42,630 nucleotides of DNA from Halorussus amylolyticus. Its GTDB lineage: Archaea > Halobacteriota > Halobacteria > Halobacteriales > Haladaptataceae. A program made the position numbers and the translations under genes. The stretch's first letter is position 1, and the number at the start of each line of letters is the position of its first letter. The notes beneath the pieces are model-generated. The model searched no databases and had not been told where the DNA came from. It was given only the letters and a program-made list of their open reading frames with translations. The stretch is taken from NCBI RefSeq assembly GCF_004143485.2, contig NZ_ML974136.1, positions 101,373 through 144,002 on the forward strand. The letters run 5' to 3'. This document shows positions 14,600 through 24,020 of this stretch, one piece after another.

Positions 14600-15812
14600 G
14601 GTGGACCACCTCCCCGGCCTTCAGCACCGTCTCGACCGTGTTCACGCCGAAGTTGTACGGGACGTGGACGTAACTCGGCGCGTCGATGACGGCCACGTCG
14701 CCCGGCGCGCCCTGTTGGAGCGTTCCCACGTCGTCGGCGAGGTCGAGCGCGCTCGCGGCGTTGGCGGTCGAAGCCACCAGCGCCTCGGCGGGGGTCATCC
14801 CCATCTCGACGCAGGCGAGCGAGGTCGCGAATCCCATGCTCTGAGAGTGGCAGTTCGGATTGAAGTCGGTCGCAATCGCCACGTCCGCGCCCGCGTCGAG
14901 GAACGCTCGGGCGTCGGCGTAGGCGGCACCGAGACCGAACGCGGTGCCGGGGAGCAGGACCGGAACCACGTCGCTCTCGACGAGCGCCGCGATGTCCTCC
15001 GCCGTGGCGTGGAGCAGGTGGTCGGCGCTCGCGGCCCCGATTTCGGCCGCGAGCTTCGTGCCGCCGATGTGCGAGAGCTCCTCGGCGTGGACCTTCGGGG
15101 TGAGTCCGGCGTCCCTTCCGGCCTCCAAGACGCGCCGGGACTGAGCCACGTCGAAGACGCCCTCCTCGCAGAACACGTCGCAAAATCGGGCGACGCCCTG
15201 CGATTCGACCGCGGGAATCTGCTCGGCGACGACTTCCTCGACGTAGTCGTCCGTCTCTCGGTCCTGCGGGACGGCGTGGGCACCCATGAACGTCGGAACC
15301 AGGTCCACCGGATGTTGGTCGTCGGCCCGGTCGATGATTTCCAACATTCGGAGTTCGGTCTCGGTGTCGAGACCGTAGCCCGATTTCACCTCGACCGTGG
15401 TGGTGCCGTGGGCCAGCATGGTGTCGAGGTGGCCGACCAGATTGTCGAGGAGTCGCTCGTCGCTGGCTTCGCGGGTGTCCCGGACGGTTCGGAGGATGCC
15501 GCCGCCATCTTCGAGAATCTCCTGATACGTCTTGCCTCGGAGTTTCGCTTCGAACTCGTCGGAGCGGTCGCCAGCGAACAGCGCGTGGGTGTGGGGGTCC
15601 ACGAACCCCGGAACCGCGGCCTTTCCGGTCGCATCGACGGCGTGAGTCGCGTTCTCGGGCGGGAACTCGCGGGTCACGGGACCGGTCGGTCCGACTCGGA
15701 CCACTTCGCCGTCCTCGACCGCGATTGCGGCCTCCTCGTAGACGCCGAGTTCGCCGTCCTCCGCTATCGTGACGACCTCGGCGGCGTCGTGAACGACTGC
15801 GGTCAGGCTCAT
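14592..15812 (-). CDS. hutI: Imidazolonepropionase
   Basis: This 406-aa amidohydrolase-superfamily enzyme hydrolyses imidazolonepropionate to formimidoylglutamate, step three of the pathway. The metal-binding [47 protein letters not shown] and [10 protein letters not shown] motifs are all intact. The ATG at 15812 overlaps the hutG stop by four bases (ATGA type), so the upstream in-frame extension to 15914 is not used. It acts in the cytoplasm between HutU and HutG. Confidence 0.94.
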   Translation of the reverse strand: MSLTAVVHDAAEVVTIAEDGELGVYEEAAIAVEDGEVVRVGPTGPVTREFPPENATHAVDATGKAAVPGFVDPHTHALFAGDRSDEFEAKLRGKTYQEILEDGGGILRTVRDTREASDERLLDNLVGHLDTMLAHGTTTVEVKSGYGLDTETELRMLEIIDRADDQHPVDLVPTFMGAHAVPQDRETDDYVEEVVAEQIPAVESQGVARFCDVFCEEGVFDVAQSRRVLEAGRDAGLTPKVHAEELSHIGGTKLAAEIGAASADHLLHATAEDIAALVESDVVPVLLPGTAFGLGAAYADARAFLDAGADVAIATDFNPNCHSQSMGFATSLACVEMGMTPAEALVASTANAASALDLADDVGTLQQGAPGDVAVIDAPSYVHVPYNFGVNTVETVLKAGEVVHRA

Positions 15813-16753
15813 CGCTCCCCCCTCGTTTGGCGGGCGCTTAGGAGGTGGGCGATCGTCCTCGCCCCGGCGGTCGCGGTCAGATTCGCGGTCCCCGATTCGA
15901 GCGGCGGCGCGCACTCCACGACCTCGAACCCGGCGAGTCGGTTTTCGGCTCCCAGCAGGCGGACCATTCGGAACAGTTCTCGGGTCGAAATCCCGCCCGG
16001 CGTCGGCGCGCTCACGCCCGGTGCGGCCGTGGCGTCGAGCACGTCCAAGTCCACGCTGACGTAGATTCGGTCCACGTCGTCCATCGCATCGAGTGCTCGG
16101 TCCACCGCGCCGATTGCGTCGTCACCGACCTCCTCGCTCGTGACGACTTCGCCGTCTCGCTCGCGGACGAACTCGGCGTAGGACGTCGAGGTTTCGAAGT
16201 GTCGAGCGCCGACGCAGGCGTAGGCGTCGAGCCCCGCGTCGTAGAGCTGGCGGTACGGCGTCCCGCTCGTTGGGTCGCCCCTCACTTCGCGCACGTCGAG
16301 GTGGGCGTCGAAGTTCACGACGCCGAGCGTGCCCGAGTCGAGCAGGGGCGCGGCGTTCGGGAACGTCAGGGAGTTGTCGCCGCCGAGGAACACCGGGAAG
16401 GCGTCGGCGTCGTGGACCTGCGAAGCGACCGCTCGGACCCGGTCTTGGAGGTCCAGCACCGACTCGGGGTCGGCGTCGCCGAACGTCACGTCGCCGAGGT
16501 CGGCGACCGATTCGACCGGCCCGGCGTCGAAGTGGTGGGTCTTGGTCCCGGCGAGTCGCTGGCGGAGCGCCTTGGGACCCTCGGCCGCGCCCTTCCGGCC
16601 GATGACCGCCCTGTCGAACGGTTCGCCCACCAGCACGGCGTCGAAGCGGTCGGCGTCGTCGATGCTCGCGAGTTCGACCACGTGGCCGAACTGTTCGTCG
16701 TTGGAGTCGTTTGAGGTGCCCATCCAATCGAAAGGTGGTTCGAACGCGGTCAT
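15809..16753 (-). CDS. hutG: Formimidoylglutamase
   Basis: The 314-aa arginase-superfamily enzyme cleaves formimidoylglutamate to glutamate and formamide, completing the pathway. Metal-site motifs are visible: [29 protein letters not shown] and the C-terminal EVVECAPP. The first motif reads GGDNS, with Asn in place of the His of arginase GGDHS; as far as I recall, Bacillus subtilis HutG has the same GGDNS, so it is a lineage feature and not a defect. Start and stop overlap hutU and hutI by four bases each. Confidence 0.92.
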   Translation of the reverse strand: MTAFEPPFDWMGTSNDSNDEQFGHVVELASIDDADRFDAVLVGEPFDRAVIGRKGAAEGPKALRQRLAGTKTHHFDAGPVESVADLGDVTFGDADPESVLDLQDRVRAVASQVHDADAFPVFLGGDNSLTFPNAAPLLDSGTLGVVNFDAHLDVREVRGDPTSGTPYRQLYDAGLDAYACVGARHFETSTSYAEFVRERDGEVVTSEEVGDDAIGAVDRALDAMDDVDRIYVSVDLDVLDATAAPGVSAPTPGGISTRELFRMVRLLGAENRLAGFEVVECAPPLESGTANLTATAGARTIAHLLSARQTRGER

Positions 16754-18522
16754 TTTGCCTCACGGTCCCGCATCGGCACGGCCACGCCTGACGATTCGGC
16801 CTCGCCGATTGCGTCGTCGTAGCCCGCGTCGGCGTGGCGAATCACTCCCATCCCGGGGTCGGTGGTGAACACGCGCTCGGCCTTCCTCGCGGCGAGGTCC
16901 GACCCGTCGAGGACGACGTGGTTGTTGGCGTGGAGCGCGTTTCCGATGCCGACGCCGCCGCCGTCGTGGACGCTCACGATGTCTGCGCCCGCCGCACAGT
17001 TCAGGAGTGCGTTCAGGATTGGCCAGTCGGCAATCGCGTCCGACCCGTCCTTCATGGCCTCCGTCTCGCGGTTGGGGCTGGCGACGCTCCCCGCGTCGAG
17101 GTGGTCGCGCGTGACGACCACCGGAGCCGAAATCTCCCCGTCGGCGACGAGGTCGTTGATTCGGAGCGCGAACTTCGCGCGCTCGGTGAGTCCGTCCTCC
17201 GAATCGGTTTGGTAGCCGAGCCAGCAAACGCGCGACGGAAGCCCCTGAAATTCGACCTGCTCGCGCGCGAGGTCTATCCACCTGTGGAGGCTTTCCTTCT
17301 CGGGGAACAACTCCGTGACGGCCTCGTCGGTCCGGTGAATGTCGGCCTCGTCGCCCGACAGCGCGACCCACCGGAACGGTCCCTTCCCGCGACAGAACAG
17401 CGGCCGGATGTACGCCGGAACGAACCCCGGATAGTCGAAGGCATCTTCGAGGTCGCGGTGGTCCTCGACCTGCCCGCGGATGTTATTGCCGTACTCGAAC
17501 GCCACGCTTCCTTCGTCTTGGAGGTCGAGAAGCGCTTGGACGTGGCGCTCCATCGTGTCCAGACTCTCGGCGACGTACGTCTCGGGGTCCTCCTCGCGGA
17601 GTTCGTCGGCTTCTGCGACGGTGTAGCCCGACGGGTAGTACCCCTCCAGTTCGTCGTGGGCGCTGGTCTGGTCAGTCACGACATCCGGGACGAACCCGCG
17701 TTCGAGCATCCCTTCGAGCATGTCGGCCGCGTTCACGTGGACGCCAATCGAGTAGGCTTTGCCAGCCTCGGCCGCGGATTTCGCCTTCTCGATGGCCTCG
17801 TCCAAGTCGTCGGTCTTCTCCTGACAGTACCCCGTCTTGATGCGGCGGTCGATTCGGTCCTCGTCCACCTCGGCGGCGATGCAGACGCCGTGGTTCATCG
17901 TGACCGCGAGGGGTTGTGCGCCGCCCATTCCGCCGAGTCCGCCCGTGACGACGATTTCCCCTTGCAAGCCCTCGCTGTCCGGGTAGTGCTGGCGCGCCAG
18001 TTCGGCCAGCGTCTCGTAGGTGCCCTGAATGATGCCCTGCGTGCCGATGTACGCCCACGACCCCGCGGTCATCTGGCCGTACATGATGAGACCCTCGGCT
18101 TCGAGTTCGTGGAAGTGCTCCCAGTCGTCCCACTTCCCGACGAGATTCGAGTTGGCGATGAGGACCCGCGGAGCCATCTCGTGGGTCCTGAATCGCCCGA
18201 CGGGCTTGCCGGACTGGACGAGCAGGGTTTCGTCGTCGTCGAGGTCTCGCAATTCTGCGAGGATGGCGTCGTAGGCGTCCCAACTCCGGGCCGCTCGGCC
18301 GGTCCCGCCGTAGACCACCAGTTCCTCGGGCTTCTCGGCGACTTCGGGGTCGAGGTTGTTGTTCAGCATTCGGAGGGCGGCCTCCTGACGCCACCCTTCG
18401 CACTCGATGTCGCTGCCGGTGGGTGCGCCCCGGTACTCGCGCCACTGTTCGCTCGGTTCGCCGACGCCCGCGCCGGCGCGGGCGTCGGCGGAATCGGTCT
18501 CGGCTTGCGGGGTATCGCTCAT
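16750..18522 (-). CDS. hutU: Urocanate hydratase
   Basis: This 590-aa NAD-dependent enzyme converts urocanate to imidazolonepropionate. Characteristic blocks are [59 protein letters not shown] and IKTGYCQ, with GNNIRGQ and [10 protein letters not shown] further on. It is first in the operon. ATG 18522 was chosen over an upstream ATG at 18555, which lies within the promoter region. The divergent regulator gene starts 93 bases away. Confidence 0.94.
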   Translation of the reverse strand: MSDTPQAETDSADARAGAGVGEPSEQWREYRGAPTGSDIECEGWRQEAALRMLNNNLDPEVAEKPEELVVYGGTGRAARSWDAYDAILAELRDLDDDETLLVQSGKPVGRFRTHEMAPRVLIANSNLVGKWDDWEHFHELEAEGLIMYGQMTAGSWAYIGTQGIIQGTYETLAELARQHYPDSEGLQGEIVVTGGLGGMGGAQPLAVTMNHGVCIAAEVDEDRIDRRIKTGYCQEKTDDLDEAIEKAKSAAEAGKAYSIGVHVNAADMLEGMLERGFVPDVVTDQTSAHDELEGYYPSGYTVAEADELREEDPETYVAESLDTMERHVQALLDLQDEGSVAFEYGNNIRGQVEDHRDLEDAFDYPGFVPAYIRPLFCRGKGPFRWVALSGDEADIHRTDEAVTELFPEKESLHRWIDLAREQVEFQGLPSRVCWLGYQTDSEDGLTERAKFALRINDLVADGEISAPVVVTRDHLDAGSVASPNRETEAMKDGSDAIADWPILNALLNCAAGADIVSVHDGGGVGIGNALHANNHVVLDGSDLAARKAERVFTTDPGMGVIRHADAGYDDAIGEAESSGVAVPMRDREAK

Positions 18523-18584
18523 GATGTATACGTACTCTTCGTGCGCGAGACGCAAATAGCTGAATCCCGCCTCAAGGAGGGTAC

Positions 18585-18592
18585 TTTAAATA
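18585..18592 (+). promoter_or_regulatory. TATA box of the Bat-type regulator
   Basis: TTTAAATA is centred 27 bases before the ATG at 18616, predicting a leaderless mRNA. The hutU promoter must lie in the same 93-base divergent spacer, possibly at the AT-rich sequence around 18553-18560 on the minus strand. Confidence 0.65.
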
Positions 18593-18615
18593 CAACGCGG
18601 GGAAATCCCTGACCG

Positions 18616-19260
18616 ATGCACGAGGCGCTCCTCGGAATCGAACAGCCGGGCGCGTACGCCGACGCGACCGCGGGCACCGACACGACCGTCGAACTCTGGT
18701 GTAACGACCACTGTGACCTCCTCCACGTGAGCGGGGCGGGCGGCGAGCGAGTCGTCGCGCACGTCGAGGGCGCGGTCGGCGTCGGCGAGCGACTCGCCGA
18801 GGGCGACGAGCAGGTGGTCATCACCGACGACTGCCTCCGGGCGCACGACGACGACAACATCGAGACGATGCTCGCGGCCCACGACTGCCTGCTCGTTCCG
18901 CCGCTCCGGTACTCCCGGGGCGCGAAGTGGTGTCGCGTGCTGGCGCTCGACCCTGCGAACCTGAGCGCCTTCTACCGGGACGTGGCCGCCGAATACCCCG
19001 TCACGGTCGAATCGAAGCGCGAGGTCGAGTCGGTCGCCGCGGACCGGCCGCTCCTCACGCTCGATTCGGCGCTGCCGGACTTCTCGCCCCGCCAGCGCGA
19101 AGCCCTGTTGACCGCGCGCGAGATGGGCTATTATCGGATTCCGCGCGACGCGACCACCGCCGAAATCGCGGCCGAAGTCGGCGTCGAGCGACGGACGCTC
19201 GAAGAACACCTCCGACGCGCCGAGAACAAACTGCTCGGGGCGCTCGGTGAGTACCTCTGA
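18616..19260 (+). CDS. Bat-type HTH regulator, likely of the hut operon
   Basis: The 214-aa protein ends in a bacterioopsin-activator HTH (HTH_10; about residues 155-212, FSPRQREALLTAREMGYYRI, then TTAEIAAEVGVERRTLEEHL and RRAENKLLGAL). The N-terminal domain (CNDHCDLLHVSG, the Cys-containing ITDDCLRAHDDDN, LVPPLRYSRGAKW) may sense a ligand. Divergent orientation and a shared 93-base spacer with hutU make it the obvious candidate regulator of histidine catabolism. This is inferred from position only. The ligand could be urocanate or histidine. Confidence 0.85.
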   Translation: MHEALLGIEQPGAYADATAGTDTTVELWCNDHCDLLHVSGAGGERVVAHVEGAVGVGERLAEGDEQVVITDDCLRAHDDDNIETMLAAHDCLLVPPLRYSRGAKWCRVLALDPANLSAFYRDVAAEYPVTVESKREVESVAADRPLLTLDSALPDFSPRQREALLTAREMGYYRIPRDATTAEIAAEVGVERRTLEEHLRRAENKLLGALGEYL

Positions 19261-19287
19261 CCGGCGGATTTGCAGACGATTCTCCGA

Positions 19288-20118
19288 CTACCAATCTTGC
19301 GGGAGTTCGATACCCTCATCCGCAAATCGCTCGCTGACTCGCTGGAGGTACTCGGACCGGATGGCGACGAACGCCTCGCGCGAGGGCCGGTCTATCCAGA
19401 ACCGAGCTTGCACGCCCGCCAGACTGTTGTCGAGTTCGACCACTCGGACCGTGGGCGTCGGTCGGTCGAGAACCTCGTCGTGGCGCTCGGCCTCGGCGAC
19501 AAGAATATCGGCGACTCGGCCGAGGTCGGCGTCGTTGCTCACGTGGAAGGTGTGGGACACGCGCCGGGGGGACTTCGCGACTGCGTTCACGACCGCCGTG
19601 GTCGCGAGCTGGGAGTTCGGCACCGTCAGGAGTTCGTTGTCGAACGTTCGGACGCGAGTCACGCGGAAGCTGATGTCCTCGATGACGCCCTCGTTGTCGC
19701 CCCACCGAATCCAGTCGCCGATGTTGAACTCCGGGTCGGTCACGATGAACACGCCGCTCACGAGGTTCGAAGCGATGTCTCGACTCGCGAAGCCGACCGC
19801 GACCGTGAGCGCGGCGATGACGGTCGGCGGAAGCGACAGCAGGTAGCCGTAATCGGCCACGTCGAGTCCGATGCGGACGGCCGCGACCAGGACCGCGACG
19901 TGGACGAGCTTTAGGAATGCGTTCGCCGCGGTTCGCTGGACGTGCTGGATGCTGAGTACGCGCTCGAACGCGGGTTCGACGACCCAGCGACCCACCGCGT
20001 ACGTCGCCGCGAACGCGACGGCGAACTCCACGATGCTCCACGCGACATCGAGATACCGACCGACGACCGCTTCGGGCACACCTATCTGAAGGGCGACACC
20101 AGTCACCTCCGAACCCAC
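19288..20118 (-). CDS. MscS family mechanosensitive channel
   Basis: This 276-aa channel releases solutes on hypo-osmotic shock. Three N-terminal helices are followed by the pore helix (TVAVGFASRDIASNLVSG) and the beta domain (FIVTDPEFNIGDWIRWGDNE, GVIEDISFRVTRVRTFDNEL, VPNSQLATTAVVN). The C-terminal part matches the MscS cytoplasmic vestibule. It lies 30 bases after cydB in the same direction and may be transcribed with cydAB. It is convergent with the hut regulator. Confidence 0.9.
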   Translation of the reverse strand: MGSEVTGVALQIGVPEAVVGRYLDVAWSIVEFAVAFAATYAVGRWVVEPAFERVLSIQHVQRTAANAFLKLVHVAVLVAAVRIGLDVADYGYLLSLPPTVIAALTVAVGFASRDIASNLVSGVFIVTDPEFNIGDWIRWGDNEGVIEDISFRVTRVRTFDNELLTVPNSQLATTAVVNAVAKSPRRVSHTFHVSNDADLGRVADILVAEAERHDEVLDRPTPTVRVVELDNSLAGVQARFWIDRPSREAFVAIRSEYLQRVSERFADEGIELPQDW

Positions 20119-20148
20119 GACCGGGAGCGACCTGAAAATTCCGGCCAG

Positions 20149-21102
20149 TCAGTACGTCTCGCCCGGTTCTATTGGTCCGCGGAACACCGAGTAGAGCATC
20201 ACGAAGTACGTCGCCACGAGCGGGAGCAACAGCACGCTCGCGCCGGTGAGGAGTTCGATGGACGGCGACCCGACCGCGGCGTCGGCGACGGTCAGCCCCG
20301 TCGCGGGGTCGGCGAGCGGGTAGAGCCACGCGCCGACGAGTGCGACGAGTCCGGCGGTCAGTCCGCCCGCAGTCGCGAGCGCGAGGTGGTAGCGTCCGCG
20401 TCGGAGCGCGAGGACGTACCCGCCTGCGAGCGCGACCGAGAGCGCGACGAGGAAGAGGGTCGTCGGGCCGAACGCGAGTCTCGGCGCGGCGAGCGCGAGC
20501 GCGACGACCACCAGCGCGAGGTAGGCGACCGCCGCGCGCGGCCCGTAAGCGGTCGTCTCCTCGCGGAACGACCCTCGTGTTTTCACCCCGAGAAACGCCG
20601 CCCCAGAGACGACCGTGAGCGCGACGACCGCGAGACCGACGACCACGGACGCCGGAGCGATTCCGGAGACGCCGAGCACCCAGTTCGCGGTGAACACGCC
20701 GAGCAGGAACGGCGCGCCCACGCTTCCCGCGACGAACGCGCGACCCCACCACCGGTGCCACCGCTCGTCCTCGCGTTGCTCGTAGAACTCCGGGGCGAGT
20801 CCGCGCAGGATGAGCGCGCCGAGCACGCCGAACAGCAGGAGGTAGTGTCGGCTGAACAGTCCAGCGTACACCGGCGGGAACGCCGCGAACAGGCCGCCGC
20901 CGAACACCACCAGCCACACCTCGTTACCGTCCCAGAACGGCCCGATAGCCGCCAGCAGTTGCTCGCGCTCGGTGGCGTCGGTCCGGAGCGCGAAGATGGC
21001 CCCCACGCCGAAGTCGAACCCATCGAGGAACAGGAACGCCGCGAGGAACGCTAGCACGATGCCGAACCAGAGGTCGGCGAGCGCAATTGGAAGCTCAATC
21101 AT
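20149..21102 (-). CDS. cydB: Cytochrome bd oxidase subunit II
   Basis: This 317-aa membrane subunit of a bd-type quinol oxidase has about eight helices. Typical motifs are DLWFGIVLAFLAAFLFLDGF with DFGVGAI, PFWDGNEVWLVVFGGGLFAA, FPPVYAGLFSRHYLL and LRGLAPEF. With CydA it reduces oxygen to water at high affinity without proton pumping. The start overlaps the cydA stop by eight bases, indicating coupled translation. Confidence 0.92.
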   Translation of the reverse strand: MIELPIALADLWFGIVLAFLAAFLFLDGFDFGVGAIFALRTDATEREQLLAAIGPFWDGNEVWLVVFGGGLFAAFPPVYAGLFSRHYLLLFGVLGALILRGLAPEFYEQREDERWHRWWGRAFVAGSVGAPFLLGVFTANWVLGVSGIAPASVVVGLAVVALTVVSGAAFLGVKTRGSFREETTAYGPRAAVAYLALVVVALALAAPRLAFGPTTLFLVALSVALAGGYVLALRRGRYHLALATAGGLTAGLVALVGAWLYPLADPATGLTVADAAVGSPSIELLTGASVLLLPLVATYFVMLYSVFRGPIEPGETY

Positions 21103-22531
21103 CGGTGACCTCCGGGGCGGGGTCGATGGTCGACGTCTCGCGGCCGGATTCGGCGTCGGACTCCGGGGGCTTCGGCCCGCGGCGAACGATGCGCGCGATG
21201 ACGTACGTGTAGACCGTGAGCAGGCCGAGGTACACCGCCGCGAACCCGCCGAGCGTCAGTGCGGCGTCAGTTCCGGTGAGACCGGGCGACACTCCCGCGG
21301 TGGTTTTCATCACGCCCTGAATCACCCACGGTTGGCGTCCGACCTCGGTGACTATCCACCCGAGCTCGACGGTGAACACGCCAGCGAGCGCCGACACCAT
21401 CAGCGCCTTGTGGAGCAGGCGGTCGTCGTAGAGCTCTCCGGAGTACCACCGGTAGGCGCTCCAGAACGCGAGCACCACGAACCAGAACCCCAGCGCGACC
21501 ATCGCCCGGAACGACCAGAACACGACGGCGACCGGCGGCGATTCCTCGAACTCGTTCAGCCCGGTTATCTCGGCCGAAGCGTCGCCGCCGCTGGCGAGCC
21601 ACGACGCCCCGCCCGGAATCCCGATGCCGAACAACTCCTTCGCGCGCGGGTCGGTCAGGTCCTCGACGCTGGTGGGGAACGCGATTAGGTACTCCGGGAC
21701 GTAGCTGTCGGTCTCCCAGACCGCCTCCATCGCGGCGAACTTTTGCGGTTGGGTCTCGGCGACGTGACGGCCGTAGGCGTCGCCGTGAATCACCTGAAAC
21801 GGCGCGGTGACGATGAGCACGACCAGCGCGACTTTGAGGGTCGCGCGCCAGAACTCGGCGTCGTAGTTGCCCGAATCGACCACGCCGAGGTGGCGGCGAC
21901 GGTAGATGTGATACGCCGCCACGCCCGCCATGAACAGCGCGACCGACAGCACCGCGGCGTTCTGCATGTGGACGAACATCCACGGGAAGCGGGGGTTGGC
22001 GTAGGCCGCGATGGGGTCGGTCAGCGCCACCACAGGGTGGCCGTTCTCGGTCACCATCTCGAAACCCCGAGGCGTCTGCATCCACGAGTTCGCTATCAGA
22101 ATCCACACCGCCGACAGCCACGTTCCGAGACCCACGAACACGCTGGAGACGAAGTAAAACCGGTCGGAGACGCGCTCGCGGCCGAACACGAACACGCCGA
22201 GGAACGTCGCCTCCAGCATGAACGCCATCATCCCCTCGACCGCGAGCGGGCCGCCCATCAGTGCGCCTACCGTCTCGGAGAACGCCGCGAAGTTGGTCCC
22301 GAACTCGAATTCGAGGACGAGACCCGTCACGGTTCCGACCGCGAAGCTGATGGCGAATATCTTGGTCCAAAACCGCCTGAGTCGGACGTAGAGCGCCTCC
22401 CCGGTTCGAACCTCCTTCCACGTGAAGTAGACGAGGAAGGGCGCGAGTCCCATGCTCATCACCGGGAAGATGATGTGGACGATGGTCGTCAGCGCGAACT
22501 GAAGCCGACTTGCGAGCGCGGGGTCTATCAC
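21095..22531 (-). CDS. cydA: Cytochrome bd oxidase subunit I
   Basis: The 478-aa haem-bearing subunit has the proximal His in ALTTIVHIIFPVMSMGLAPF, the FVHMQNAA block with the b558 His, and the quinol-proximal GWIVTEVGRQPW. The Q-loop is of the short type. I chose GTG 22531 (product IDPALASRLQFAL) because an SD-like GGAGGT precedes it. An in-frame ATG at 22633 would add 34 polar residues with no family counterpart. Divergent from the ribbon-helix-helix gene. Confidence 0.92.
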   Translation of the reverse strand: MIDPALASRLQFALTTIVHIIFPVMSMGLAPFLVYFTWKEVRTGEALYVRLRRFWTKIFAISFAVGTVTGLVLEFEFGTNFAAFSETVGALMGGPLAVEGMMAFMLEATFLGVFVFGRERVSDRFYFVSSVFVGLGTWLSAVWILIANSWMQTPRGFEMVTENGHPVVALTDPIAAYANPRFPWMFVHMQNAAVLSVALFMAGVAAYHIYRRRHLGVVDSGNYDAEFWRATLKVALVVLIVTAPFQVIHGDAYGRHVAETQPQKFAAMEAVWETDSYVPEYLIAFPTSVEDLTDPRAKELFGIGIPGGASWLASGGDASAEITGLNEFEESPPVAVVFWSFRAMVALGFWFVVLAFWSAYRWYSGELYDDRLLHKALMVSALAGVFTVELGWIVTEVGRQPWVIQGVMKTTAGVSPGLTGTDAALTLGGFAAVYLGLLTVYTYVIARIVRRGPKPPESDAESGRETSTIDPAPEVTDD

Positions 22532-22537
22532 GTCGCC

Positions 22538-22543
22538 ACCTCC
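22538..22543 (-). promoter_or_regulatory. Shine-Dalgarno site of cydA
   Basis: GGAGGT on the minus strand lies six bases before the GTG at 22531 and decides that start. It implies a leader in the cyd mRNA. Confidence 0.6.
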
Positions 22544-22748
22544 CGGAGCCGGTTCGTCGTCGGTGCCACGCCGCGGGGGTCGGCGGGGGTCGCTGTTCGG
22601 CCCATCGTGAATATGTTCGGGTCGAATAGGCATGACTCGCGGGCCGATTCTCAGCTCGTGGGAATTGCCCTCGGCTTTCGATTCCGGCCGAGATACGGTC
22701 GTTTCCGTGCCGCAGGTCAGTCCGAGTCGCTCCCCCGAGTGTCTGACG

Positions 22749-22757
22749 AAAATTTAA
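22749..22757 (+). promoter_or_regulatory. TATA box of the ribbon-helix-helix gene
   Basis: AAAATTTAA is centred about 33 bases before the ATG at 22786, giving a predicted leader of a few bases. Confidence 0.6.
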
Positions 22758-22785
22758 GTGTCACGCCCCGCCAACTACGCCCGAG

Positions 22786-23196
22786 ATGGGCAACAAGAAC
22801 AAGACGATTTCCTTCCGGGTCAACGAGGACTCCTTCGAGACCCTCCGGGAAATCGCCGAGGAGCGCGACCTCTCGCTGTCGGCGGTGTTCCGCGACTACG
22901 TGGACATGCTGGTCGCCCACGACGGCCGAGTCACAGTCGTGCCCGAGAACGAACTCGGCGAGGAGACCGACGGCGAGGAGTTCCCGCCGAAGGTCGAGGT
23001 GCCCAAGAGCTTCGTCCGCGAACACGAGCGACTGGAGTTGGAGGCAGAACACCTCCGCGAACAGTTACAGGAACACAAACAGTACGTCACCAGACTCCAG
23101 CAACAGGTCGAGAGCGTCGAGGGCGTCGAAGAAGTCGTCCAGTTGGAGGAACTCGACGACGAACTCGACACCGACGAGACGTATCGACTCGGGTGA
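22786..23196 (+). CDS. Ribbon-helix-helix coiled-coil protein
   Basis: The 136-aa protein starts with a CopG-like ribbon-helix-helix (KTISFRVNEDSFETLREIAE, then RDLSLSAVFRDYVDML, residues 5-45). A short linker leads to a long Glu/Gln/Leu-rich helix with coiled-coil character (HERLELEAEHLREQLQEHKQ to about 125). It could dimerise on DNA and use the coiled coil for higher-order assembly. Its target is unknown. The stop lies inside a hairpin that probably ends both this and the convergent transcript. Confidence 0.8.
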   Translation: MGNKNKTISFRVNEDSFETLREIAEERDLSLSAVFRDYVDMLVAHDGRVTVVPENELGEETDGEEFPPKVEVPKSFVREHERLELEAEHLREQLQEHKQYVTRLQQQVESVEGVEEVVQLEELDDELDTDETYRLG

Positions 23197-23211
23197 GCCG
23201 ATACGTCTCGT
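23174..23211. terminator. Bidirectional hairpin between convergent genes
   Basis: Arms ACGAGACGTATCG (23174-23186) and CGATACGTCTCGT (23199-23211) form a 13-bp stem with the TGA stop of the coiled-coil gene in the loop. A short T-run follows on the plus strand. Only 24 bases separate the two convergent genes. Confidence 0.6.
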
Positions 23212-23220
23212 TTGACTAAA

Positions 23221-23676
23221 TCACCCCGAGAGGTGCTTTTTCTTCCGGCGCGCCTCGTCGGCCATCTCGCGGTCGCCCTCCACGTCCGCGAGTTCCTCGA
23301 CCGCTTCGAGCGTCCGAACCGAGTTGTCGAGGAACGACAGCACGTCGCCCGAGTAGGCGTACACCATGTAGTCGTCGCTCATCACGTCCACGATGGCGTC
23401 CGGGCCGAGACCCTGCTCGCGGAGTTCGAGCAGGTAGCGCATGAACTTCCGCTCGGGACACCCGCAGTACGGATTGCTCTGACAGTCGCAGTCCAGGAAG
23501 TCCTCCGCGAAATCGAGGACGCGCTCTTGGGTCGTGTCGTTCAACTTCGCGAGGTTCTCGCCCTGAAACAGCATGTCGAGCGTCGCGCCCTTGAACGCCC
23601 CCTTCGGGATGTTGGTCTCCAACTGGGAGCCGATTTGGCGGTGGTTCTTGACGTAGATTTTGTCCGTGATAGCCAC
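23221..23676 (-). CDS. DUF5814-like Cys-rich domain protein (helicase partner)
   Basis: This 151-aa protein contains KIYVKNHRQIGSQLETNIPK, GAFKGATLDMLFQGENLAKL and a Cys cluster FLDCDCQSNPYCGCPERKF, then helices with LLELREQGLGPDAIVDVM. I recall this domain as DUF5814, found in methanogens as the C-terminal part of a Ski2-like helicase and in haloarchaea as a separate small protein. The matching helicase may be the gene at 32846-34900. The Cys cluster probably binds zinc. GTG start at 23676. Recognition rests on memory of the family. Confidence 0.65.
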   Translation of the reverse strand: MAITDKIYVKNHRQIGSQLETNIPKGAFKGATLDMLFQGENLAKLNDTTQERVLDFAEDFLDCDCQSNPYCGCPERKFMRYLLELREQGLGPDAIVDVMSDDYMVYAYSGDVLSFLDNSVRTLEAVEELADVEGDREMADEARRKKKHLSG

Positions 23677-23780
23677 GGTTACGCCGAAATTGGTGCGTGA
23701 GGCTCAAAAGCGTGTCGTCGCGCTCTCTTCGATTTCGGGTGGGATGCGTGGCATCGACACGCTACGAGCCGAGTCGTAAC

Positions 23781-23790
23781 GTATTTTAAT
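23781..23790 (+). promoter_or_regulatory. TATA box of tRNA-His
   Basis: GTATTTTAAT is centred about 30 bases before the tRNA 5' end, a typical archaeal tRNA promoter distance. Confidence 0.6.
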
Positions 23791-23815
23791 CCCAGACGGC
23801 TAGGTGAGGATGCGT

Positions 23816-23889
23816 GTCCGGGTTGGGGTAGTGGACCATCCTTCAGCCTTGTGGAGGCTGAGACGCGGGTTCGATTCTCGCACCTGGAC
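23816..23889 (+). tRNA. tRNA-His (GTG)
   Basis: A full cloverleaf is seen. The anticodon stem CAGCC/GGCTG encloses loop TTGTGGA with anticodon GTG (23851-23853). The T arm GCGGG-TTCGATT-CTCGC and the acceptor TCCGGGT/ACCTGGA complete it. The G at 23816 pairs with C73 at 23889, so the G-1 identity element of tRNA-His is encoded. No intron or encoded CCA. It marks the left edge of the low-GC island. Confidence 0.93.
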
Positions 23890-23902
23890 CTACGCTGAAT
23901 TT

Positions 23903-24017
23903 CCTTCGCGGCTTTTTTGGCCTCTACGACCTCTGACAGCCATTTAACGGTCGTCCGAACGGTCCACGGTTTCAATGCCTTGGCGGCTTTTCTGGCCTCT
24001 GGCTCTTCTCTCAGCCA
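23903..24017. repeat. Imperfect 40-base direct repeat beside tRNA-His
   Basis: Copies at 23903-23942 and 23978-24017 share CCTT, GCGGCTTTT, TGGCCTCT and CAGCCA, with about three quarters of positions identical. The first includes a T6 run just after the tRNA and may be its terminator. The second copy ends where orc1-like similarity begins. A duplication from element integration is possible. Confidence 0.6.
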
Positions 24018-24020
24018 CCC

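Noticed and set aside
15809-16753. HutG with a damaged metal site (GGDNS instead of GGDHS)
   Set aside because: The Asn form appears to be shared with known HutG enzymes, and all other metal motifs are intact, so it is not treated as a defect.
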